Below, one piece after another: positions 58,399 through 64,000 of a stretch of 64,000 nucleotides of DNA (positions are counted from its first letter, which is position 1; each line of letters opens with the position of its first letter). The position numbers and the translations under genes were made by a program. The stretch comes from Methylobacteriaceae bacterium. GTDB lineage: Bacteria > Pseudomonadota > Alphaproteobacteria > Rhizobiales > Beijerinckiaceae. The stretch is taken from positions 62,001 through 126,000 of the forward strand of contig CANEZL010000009.1 in the NCBI GenBank assembly GCA_947444195.1. Reading direction: 5' to 3'. The notes beneath the pieces are model-generated. The model was given only the letters and a program-made list of their open reading frames with translations, searched no databases and was not told the origin of the DNA.

Positions 58399-58431
58399 AG
58401 AGCGCCGCCCGCGGGAGGCGGGCGGCGCTCT
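58399..58431. terminator. Bidirectional terminator between pyrC and the small gene
   Basis: AGAGCGCCGCCCGC (58399-58412) pairs with GCGGGCGGCGCTCT (58418-58431) in a perfect 14-bp stem with a 5-nt loop. It lies between convergent genes and can serve both. Confidence 0.85.
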
Positions 58432-58472
58432 GAAAGCTTCGGATCGTGCAGGGCCGGCGGCGCCGGCCGCCC

Positions 58473-58742
58473 TCAGTGCTGGAGCGTGGTGGTGAAGGCG
58501 CCGCCGCGGATGCGCTCGGGGAAGCCCTCGGCGTAGCGGGCGGTGGCCTCCTCGCCGTAGGTGGTGACGAGCTCCTGGAAGGCCGCGAACAGGGCGGCCT
58601 GGGCCATGCAGTCGGCATCGAGCCCGTCGAGACAGCCCTCGGCGAAGGCCTCCGACACGTAACTCAACGCCACGCGCTTCTCCTCCACATCGGCCTCGAT
58701 CGGGGCGGTCTGGTTGGTGTGATGGAGCATGGCACGTAACAT
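58473..58742 (-). CDS. Small hypothetical protein (89 aa)
   Basis: The protein is soluble and acidic (TAPIEADVEEKRVALSYVSE, ATARYAEGFPERIRGGAFTT). It has two possible starts, ATG 58742 and ATG 58730. Composition is natural and it lies in a clear slot, so I believe it is real. No family is recognised; it might be a small regulatory or stress protein. Confidence 0.7.
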   Translation of the reverse strand: MLRAMLHHTNQTAPIEADVEEKRVALSYVSEAFAEGCLDGLDADCMAQAALFAAFQELVTTYGEEATARYAEGFPERIRGGAFTTTLQH

Positions 58743-58913
58743 CCCTCTCGCCGGGCACGAGGCCCCGCGACCGGAGGTGATGATAGGCATCTCTGGGGGT
58801 GCCGACCAGCCGGGAATTGCCGATCGGTTAACGCGGCCGGCGGGATTTGTCCTTTCGTGCAGGCCGGGCGCGGCTGTTGCATTCCTGCACTGCGGGCCGG
58901 TCCGGACGAGGAA

Positions 58914-59369
58914 TCAGCCGCCGAAACGTCCGGCCAGACCCTGGGACAGGCGCTCGCCCTCGGCGATGAAGCGGGAGGAGGCCTCCTGCGCCGAGGGGGT
59001 GCAGATCCGGTAGGTCACCGCGTAGCCGCGGTAGCCGCGGTTGAAGGCGCCGGCCAGGCGGTCCCGGCGGCCGGGGCTGACGCCCTCCGCCTCGATCAGC
59101 GCCTTCATGCGGGCCTGCCACTCGTTCGCGTCCGGGGCGGCGCAGAGGCCGCGCAGGAAGGCGAGGGCGCCGATGATCTCGGAGAGCCGCATCAACTCCC
59201 GGTCGTAGGGGGCGGGCTGCTCGGCGGGGGGCGGCTCCTTCTCGGGGGGCTTCTCCGGCGCTTTCGGTGCGGGCCGGGCCGCGCGCGACTGCTGGGCGAG
59301 GGCCGGAGAGGCCGGGGCGCCGGCCGCGAGCAGGCAGAGCAGCGCGATGGCGGAGGCGCGGATCCTCAC
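58914..59369 (-). CDS. TIGR02301 family secreted protein
   Basis: The 151-aa protein has a signal peptide (to about residue 25), a Pro/Lys linker and the family pattern [39 protein letters not shown], then [31 protein letters not shown] with two Cys. The function is unknown. GTG 59369 overlaps the Nudix gene's stop by 4 bp, which supports the start. Confidence 0.87.
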   Translation of the reverse strand: MRIRASAIALLCLLAAGAPASPALAQQSRAARPAPKAPEKPPEKEPPPAEQPAPYDRELMRLSEIIGALAFLRGLCAAPDANEWQARMKALIEAEGVSPGRRDRLAGAFNRGYRGYAVTYRICTPSAQEASSRFIAEGERLSQGLAGRFGG

Positions 59370-59839
59370 AGCGCGGGCTCCAGGCCCGCGACCCGCGCGA
59401 AGGCCTCCGTCAGCGTGCCCTGAAGGCCGGAGGTGGTGGCGAGACCCGCCACCTCGTCGAGGCGCGCCCAGCGCACGGCCAGGGCCTCCGGCCCCGGCAC
59501 CGGCTCGCCGCCGGTCCACAGGGCGGCGTGGGGCAGCACCACGTAGTGGTGGCGCGCCCGGCCCGCACCGTCGCGCTCGATGATCTCGGTGGGGGTGAGC
59601 ACGGCGACGACCTGCGCCGTCACGCCGACCTCCTCGTGCAACTCGCGCAGGGCCGCCTCGGCGAGGGTCTCCCCGGCCTCGACCTTTCCGCCGGGCAGCG
59701 TCCAGACGCCGCGCATCGGCTCGTTGGCGCGGGCGGCGAGCAGGACGCGGCCGTCGCGGATCACCGCGATCGAGGCCCCGACGATCGGGCGCGCGGGAAA
59801 CAGGCGCGTGTCGGGTCCGCTCACGGCGTCGTCGCTCAC
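59366..59839 (-). CDS. Nudix hydrolase
   Basis: The 157-aa protein has the Nudix box [23 protein letters not shown] (about residues 50-72) after VWTLP, like ADP-ribose or nucleoside-triphosphate hydrolases. GTG 59839 overlaps the upstream gene's stop by 4 bp (GTGA). The substrate is unknown. Confidence 0.92.
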   Translation of the reverse strand: MSDDAVSGPDTRLFPARPIVGASIAVIRDGRVLLAARANEPMRGVWTLPGGKVEAGETLAEAALRELHEEVGVTAQVVAVLTPTEIIERDGAGRARHHYVVLPHAALWTGGEPVPGPEALAVRWARLDEVAGLATTSGLQGTLTEAFARVAGLEPAL

Positions 59840-61131
59840 GGCTTGGCCGCCTCGGGCTCGATCACCGCGACGCGGCCGTCGGCGAGGCCGACGAGGAGGC
59901 GCGCCCCGGCGCCGCTTCCGAGCACGGCGATGCCCGTCGCGGCCGGGGCCGGCAGCGGGACGCGCAGGCGCTCGCGGGCGCCGTCCTTGAAGCTCACCAC
60001 GGCGAGCGCCGTGCCGCCGGCCGTGGGCAGGGCGAGGTCGACGGGGCCTCCCTTGTCCGGCCGCACCGGCGCGCCGAGATCGGTGCCGGCGGGCCCCGCG
60101 GCGTAGCCCGGCGCCTCGGCGAGGGGGGCGAGTCCGGTCCGGGCGAGCGACCAGAGCTGCAGGGTGCCGTCCGCCCGCACGGTGGCGGCCTGGGTCGCGG
60201 TGCCGGAGAAGGCCGCGAGCGCGGCGATCCGCACCGGGCCGGCGGGCGCGGGGGCCGAGCGGGCGAGGACGCTCCAGCCGGTGCCGCCGTCCGGGTGCCC
60301 GATCAAGGCGAGGCCGCCGACGGCCGGGCCCGCCCCGGTGCCGTCGAGGGTCGCGGCCAGGAAGGCCGGCTTGCCGTCGAGGCGCAGGCTGCGGGGCCGC
60401 TCGGCGGCGAACACGGCCTCCGGGCCGGCCTGCACCGTCTCCGTGGTCACCGGAACGGGCTTCGGGTCCGCGCTCACCGCCATGGGCTGGCGCTCGCGGA
60501 TGGTGAGGGCCGCCGCGGCCGGGAGACCGGCCGCGCGGGTCGGCCCGGTCAGGTAGGCGGTGAGCGGCCCGGACAGGGCGCGCCGGGAGCCCGGCAGGGC
60601 GCCGCGCGGGGTCTCGGCGGCGGCGAGCCCTTCCACCGCCTCGGCGCCGAGGAGCGTGGTCCTGATCCGGCCCTCGGCGAGGCCGAGGGCCGCCCCGCCG
60701 CCCTCGCCCCAGACCACGACGAGGGGCGCGCGCTCCTCCTCGCCGGTCTCCGGCGCGACCTGCCCGGCGCGCGTGCCGGCGAGCGGCAGCAGGCCGGAGG
60801 TGGCCACCGCGACCGCGACCTCGCTCGCCGGTCCGCGCAGGGCGGTGACGCGGAAGGGCAGGTCGAGGACGCTCACGCGCGGATCGGGCGATGCCGGCTC
60901 GGCCGCCGCGGGGCCGATCCAGGCGAGGAGGGCGAGCGCGGGCCCAATCCGGCGCGATGCGGTTCCGGGCCCCTGCTCCGCCGTCCCCGCCGGACCCGCG
61001 CCCGCCGCGGCGGAGAGCGCCCTGGAGCGCTCACCGCCGAAGTGGACGCCGGTTCGGCGCAAGAGCGCGCGCGAGAACGACAACTCAGATCCGTGGACGA
61101 TTGCGGCGCGATCGGGCGCGGCCCTAGACAT
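59836..61131 (-). CDS. Secreted protein, start embedded in a family-A repeat
   Basis: This reading frame encodes a beta-rich, Ala/Gly-rich protein. A signal-like segment ([18 protein letters not shown]) begins only near residue 62 of the long form. Residues 1-37 of the long form are read from the family-A repeat at 61024-61126, and the frame has no ATG, GTG or TTG between TTG 61062 and the signal segment. So the gene starts inside the repeat (ATG 61131 or TTG 61062), or at ATT near 60950. I cannot choose. The body is of unknown function. It overlaps the SDR gene by 8 bp. Confidence 0.7.
   Translation of the reverse strand: MSRAAPDRAAIVHGSELSFSRALLRRTGVHFGGERSRALSAAAGAGPAGTAEQGPGTASRRIGPALALLAWIGPAAAEPASPDPRVSVLDLPFRVTALRGPASEVAVAVATSGLLPLAGTRAGQVAPETGEEERAPLVVVWGEGGGAALGLAEGRIRTTLLGAEAVEGLAAAETPRGALPGSRRALSGPLTAYLTGPTRAAGLPAAAALTIRERQPMAVSADPKPVPVTTETVQAGPEAVFAAERPRSLRLDGKPAFLAATLDGTGAGPAVGGLALIGHPDGGTGWSVLARSAPAPAGPVRIAALAAFSGTATQAATVRADGTLQLWSLARTGLAPLAEAPGYAAGPAGTDLGAPVRPDKGGPVDLALPTAGGTALAVVSFKDGARERLRVPLPAPAATGIAVLGSGAGARLLVGLADGRVAVIEPEAAKP
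61024..61126 (-). repeat. Family-A repeat, full copy
   Basis: On the minus strand this begins TAGGGCCGCGCCCGATCGCG and includes CTCTTGCGCCGAACCGGCGT and GGTGAGCGCTCC. Its left hairpin is broken compared with 18511-18548. Its first triplet is the stop of the SDR gene, and it also forms the 5' part of the following gene. Confidence 0.82.
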
Positions 61132-61879
61132 GCTGCCCGCCGTTGATGTGGAGTTCGGCGCCGTTCACGTAGGAGGAGGCCTCCGTGCACAGGAAGTAGA
61201 TCGCCTTGGCGACCTCGTCCGGCGTGCCGAGCCGCCGCTGCGGGATCTGATCCACAAGCTTCTCGGTGCCGGGCGACAGGATCGAGGTGTCGATCTCGCC
61301 CGGCGAGATCGCGTTGACGCGCACGCCGAGCGGCCCGAAATCGGCGGCCATCTCGCGGGTGAGCCCGGCAAGCGCCGCCTTCGAGGTGCCGTAGGCCGCC
61401 CCCGCGAAGGGGTGCACGCGCGAGCCCGCGATCGAGGTCACGTTGACGACGGAGCCGCGGGCGCGGGCGAGTTCCGCCTTGAGGCCGGTGGCGAGCAGGA
61501 TCGGCGCGAAGAAGTTCACCTGGAACACCCGCCGCCAGTCGCCGAAACCCGTGGCGATGGCCCCGAGCCGCTCCCCGTTCGGGCCCTTGGGCGAGATGCC
61601 GGCATTGTTGACGAGGGCGTGCAGGACGCCGCCCTCGGCGGCGAGCCGCTCGGCGACCTCGCGCACCCCGCGCTCGGTGTCCTCCGCATCGGCGAGATCG
61701 ACCTGGAGGTGGTCCTCCGGACCCATCTCCCAGGGGCAGTTCTCGGGGAAGGGGTGGCGCGAGCAGGTGATGACCCGCCAGCCCGCGGCCGAGAACCGCT
61801 TGACGGTGGCGTGGCCGATGCCGCGGCTCGCCCCGGTGAGGAGCATGATGCGGCGACGCTCGTTGACGGGTGTGGCCAA
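61124..61879 (-). CDS. SDR family oxidoreductase
   Basis: This 251-aa short-chain dehydrogenase has LLTGASRGIGHATV, QVDLADAED, NNAGISP, the Ser region VTSIAGS and catalytic YGTSKAAL, and the C-terminal INGGQHV. The start is uncertain: TTG 61879 adds ATPVNERRRI before the conserved MLLTG; ATG 61846 is the alternative. The substrate is unknown. The stop TAG lies at the edge of a repeat. Confidence 0.9.
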   Translation of the reverse strand: MATPVNERRRIMLLTGASRGIGHATVKRFSAAGWRVITCSRHPFPENCPWEMGPEDHLQVDLADAEDTERGVREVAERLAAEGGVLHALVNNAGISPKGPNGERLGAIATGFGDWRRVFQVNFFAPILLATGLKAELARARGSVVNVTSIAGSRVHPFAGAAYGTSKAALAGLTREMAADFGPLGVRVNAISPGEIDTSILSPGTEKLVDQIPQRRLGTPDEVAKAIYFLCTEASSYVNGAELHINGGQHV

Positions 61880-62122
61880 GGCCGTGCCTCGCTTCGATCC
61901 GGAAGCCGCCCGCCTGGCCGGCCCGGCCGGATGCGGAACGACCCGATCCTCTCGCGGCCGGCGCCGGCCGAGGCCCGTGCCCGGCCGGCCTCCGCCGTCC
62001 GGGGCAGGTCTAAGCGGAGCGCGGCCGAAAATCCAGGGTCGCCGCTGCGGCGCGGCATCGCCGGAGCCTTGACCCGCCCGTGCCCGCGGGTGTCTGGCAG
62101 GAGGTTCCAGCGGAGGCTCCCC

Positions 62123-62701
62123 ATGACCGACACCCCGAACGCCGACCGGATGCCCGCGATCCCCGAGGACGCCCTCAGCCCCGAGCAGCGCGCGGCGGCG
62201 GAATCCTTCGCCCGGAGCCGGGGCACGCCGGTCTTCGGCCCCTTCGTGCCGCTCCTGCGCAGCCCGGACCTGATGCTGCGGGCGAGCGACATGGGGCTGT
62301 ACCTGCGCTACGAGAGCGCCCTGCCGCTGGCGCTCAGCGAGTTCGCCATCCTCATCGTGGCCCGCCTCTGGAGCCAGCAGGTGGAATGGCACATCCACCA
62401 CCCCATCGCCCTGAAGGCGGGGGTCCGGCCCGAGACCGCGGCGGCCATCGCCGAGGGGCGCCGCCCCGAGGGCATGAGCGCGGACGAGGCGATCGTCTAC
62501 GCCTTCTCCACCGAGCTCCAGGGGAACCGCGCGGTGAGCGATGCCACCTACGCCGCGACGGTCGCGCGCTTCGGCGAGCGCGGCGCCATCGATCTCGCCG
62601 GCATCAACGGCTACTACGCGCTGCTCGCCATGACGATGAACGTGGCCCGCACCGCCCTGCCGGAGGGCGCGCCGGCCCCCCTGCGGCCCCTGACCCCGTG
62701 A
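62123..62701 (+). CDS. Carboxymuconolactone decarboxylase family protein
   Basis: The 192-aa protein is all-helical and resembles the CMD/AhpD fold without its Cys pair: LALSEFAILIVARLWSQQVEWHIHHPIALKAGV and YALLAMTMNVARTALP. True gamma-carboxymuconolactone decarboxylases act in the protocatechuate pathway, but no pca genes are near, so the role is open. ATG 62123 follows an AGGCTCCCC stretch with no good ribosome site. Confidence 0.85.
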   Translation: MTDTPNADRMPAIPEDALSPEQRAAAESFARSRGTPVFGPFVPLLRSPDLMLRASDMGLYLRYESALPLALSEFAILIVARLWSQQVEWHIHHPIALKAGVRPETAAAIAEGRRPEGMSADEAIVYAFSTELQGNRAVSDATYAATVARFGERGAIDLAGINGYYALLAMTMNVARTALPEGAPAPLRPLTP

Positions 62702-62705
62702 GCCC

Positions 62706-63338
62706 TCACGGGTAGAGGCGGGCGCGCTCCCAGCCCGCCCCCGCGCGGGTGAAGCGCACGCGGTCGTGCAGCCGGTAATCGCCGTTCTGCCAGAACTCGA
62801 TGGCGAGGGGCGCGATGCGGAAGCCCGTCCAGTATTCCGGCCGCGGGATCGGCTCGTTCTCGTAGCGGGCGGCGAGGTCGGCCACCTCGGCCACCAGGGT
62901 GGCGCGGTCGGCGAGCGGCCGCGACTGCCGGCTGGCATGGGCGCCGAGGCGGCTCTGCGGGTGCCGGCTCGCGAAATAGGCGTCCGCCTCCGCCGCCGTC
63001 ACGGGCGAGACCGGGCCGCGGACGCGCACCTGGCGGCGCAGGCTCTTCCAGTGCAGGACGAGGGCGGCCTGGGGGTTCTGCGCCAGTTCCGTGCCCTTGG
63101 CCGAATCCCGGTTGGTGTAGAAGACGAAGCCCTGCGCGTCCCAGCCCTTCAGGAGCACGATGCGCACGTCCGGCAGCCCGTCCGCATCGGCGGTGGCGAG
63201 CGCCATGGCGTTGGGATCCTCGGGCTCGGCGGCTTCCGCCTCGCGCATCCACGCCGCGAACAGGGCGAAGGGGTCCTCGGCCCGGGTGAAGTCCTCCGGC
63301 ACGGCGCCCGCGGGATCACCGATCTTTAACGCGTCCAC
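62706..63338 (-). CDS. pdxH: Pyridoxamine 5'-phosphate oxidase
   Basis: PdxH makes pyridoxal 5'-phosphate using FMN and O2. The 210-aa protein has the FMN motifs [43 protein letters not shown] and [16 protein letters not shown]. The C-terminal PdxH signature with [18 protein letters not shown] completes it. The start is GTG 63338. It converges on the CMD-like gene. Confidence 0.97.
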   Translation of the reverse strand: MDALKIGDPAGAVPEDFTRAEDPFALFAAWMREAEAAEPEDPNAMALATADADGLPDVRIVLLKGWDAQGFVFYTNRDSAKGTELAQNPQAALVLHWKSLRRQVRVRGPVSPVTAAEADAYFASRHPQSRLGAHASRQSRPLADRATLVAEVADLAARYENEPIPRPEYWTGFRIAPLAIEFWQNGDYRLHDRVRFTRAGAGWERARLYP

Positions 63339-63437
63339 GGCTTATTCCTCCCCTGTGGCATCCGGGTCGGGGGGCACCGATGCGGGGCCCGCACGTTGAA
63401 CTCCGCTTCCGGTCCTGCGTCCTGGGTGTCAGGTGTA

Positions 63438-63944
63438 ATGCGTCGACGCGCGTGTAAACAGCCTTTCGGTACGGAGCGGCGCCGCATCCGCGATCTCGGG
63501 GCGCGCCGCCTCCTGCCCTGTCTCGGCCTGCTCGCCATGCTCTGCGGCTGCAGCCAGCCGCTCCTCGTGTTCCGCTCGAAGGCGGCGGAGGAGGCGAGCG
63601 CGCCCGTGGTGGAGCCCGTCGTCACCGGCAGCATCGCAAAGCGGCCGACGAGCTTCGGCGCGGATCTCGGCGACGAGGACTGGCGCCGGGCCCGCGCCGC
63701 CCTCGGCGTCGCCCTCGATCCGCAGGGCAACGGGCGCCCCGTGAAGTGGGACAACCCGGAGACCGGCCTGCGCGGCTCGATCAACCCGACGGGCCTTCCT
63801 TACGTCTCCCACGATCTGGTCTGCCGCGACTTCCTGGCCTCCGTGATCGGGCCCGAGCGCAGCCGATTCCTGCGCGGCACCGGCTGCAAGCCCTCGGGCG
63901 GCGCCTGGGAGCTCCGGCGGGTGCGGGCGTCGAAGAGCGCCTGA
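63438..63944 (+). CDS. Surface-antigen-like lipoprotein (RT0821/Lpp0805 type)
   Basis: This 168-aa protein has a lipoprotein signal (LLAMLCGC, Cys near residue 37) and a C-terminal domain like the Rickettsia 17-kDa surface antigen: SFGADLGDEDWRRARAALGVALDPQGNGRPVKWDNPETGLRGSINP and YVSHDLVCRDFLASV. It should sit in the outer membrane. ATG 63438 is used; a TTG at 63396 would add 14 residues. The stop TGA opens a family-B repeat. Confidence 0.85.
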   Translation: MRRRACKQPFGTERRRIRDLGARRLLPCLGLLAMLCGCSQPLLVFRSKAAEEASAPVVEPVVTGSIAKRPTSFGADLGDEDWRRARAALGVALDPQGNGRPVKWDNPETGLRGSINPTGLPYVSHDLVCRDFLASVIGPERSRFLRGTGCKPSGGAWELRRVRASKSA

Positions 63945-64000
63945 TACCAAATCCGATTGATCCCTTCGGGATGGCGGATTTGGGCTTCGCTCATGCGCCG
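63942..64000 (+). repeat. Family-B palindromic repeat (good copy 2, to window edge)
   Basis: Reads TGATACCAAATCCGATTGAT, then CCCTTCGGGATGGCGGATTT and GGGCTTCGCTC. It matches 8076-8130 at about 50 of 57 positions. CCAAATCCG and CGGATTTGG pair perfectly around an inner ATCCC/GGGAT-type stem. It continues past the window. Confidence 0.8.

Overview
This 64 kb window is high-GC chromosomal DNA from an alphaproteobacterium of the Hyphomicrobiales, most likely Methylobacteriaceae (Methylobacterium-like). The placement rests on gene order (rplU-rpmA-GNAT-obgE-proB-proA-nadD-rsfS-rlmH-envC-ctpA), a compact cpa/tad pilus locus with one Flp pilin, PleC/DivJ-type kinase features, TIGR02301 and DUF1275/DUF2937/DUF2939 proteins, and dense families of short palindromic intergenic repeats. 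It is an inference, since no rRNA gene is present. I saw no tRNA, rRNA, CRISPR array, prophage or insertion sequence.

Layout. 1-1926: 3' end of argB, a HAD pyrimidine 5'-nucleotidase-like gene and a zincin-like metallopeptidase. 1936-7950: O-antigen ligase-like protein, DUF2937, WD40 and DUF1275 proteins, a single-domain response regulator, a small secreted protein, DUF2939 and rppH. 8128-20097, all on the minus strand: the housekeeping block from rplU/rpmA through obgE, proBA, nadD, rsfS, rlmH, the EnvC/CtpA cell-wall pair and a divergent polysaccharide deacetylase. A vapBC toxin-antitoxin pair sits between obgE and proB. 20290-30209: Flp/Tad pilus locus (flp, cpaA, cpaB, cpaC, cpaD, cpaE, cpaF, tadB, tadC on the minus strand, and a divergent CpaC-N-domain protein). 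30366-35089: an accessory patch with an SDR, a TetR/RidA pair around a triple palindromic operator, a LysR gene with no conventional start at its conserved N-terminus, a lipocalin-like secreted protein and an AraC regulator. 35412-41085: manC, three tandem outer-membrane proteins (two with polyproline tracts), a tiny proline-rich secreted protein and a DoxX protein. 41209-45396: cytochrome bo3-type quinol oxidase operon cyoABCD. 45639-49313: TrmJ-like methyltransferase, EVE protein, peroxidase-related enzyme and a sensor kinase. 49549-54888: an IorAB-like molybdenum hydroxylase, a uracil-DNA glycosylase-like protein, pyrF, DUF1330 and a TetR regulator. 54889-55714 is a long stretch with no convincing gene. 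55715-64000: small conserved proteins, ygfZ, dihydroorotase, TIGR02301 and Nudix proteins, a secreted protein whose start lies inside a repeat, an SDR, a carboxymuconolactone-decarboxylase-like protein, pdxH and a surface lipoprotein.

How it works together. Most genes are core metabolism (arginine, proline, pyrimidine, NAD, PLP), ribosome assembly and envelope maintenance, packed with 1-8 bp start/stop overlaps. The distinctive layer is non-coding. Four families of short palindromic repeats (A-D here) recur between genes. In seven genes the stop codon is the first triplet of a repeat, and in one gene a repeat seems to supply the start codon and N-terminal coding sequence. No clearly new multi-gene system was found; the repeats, the triple operator and the vapBC insertion are the strongest leads.
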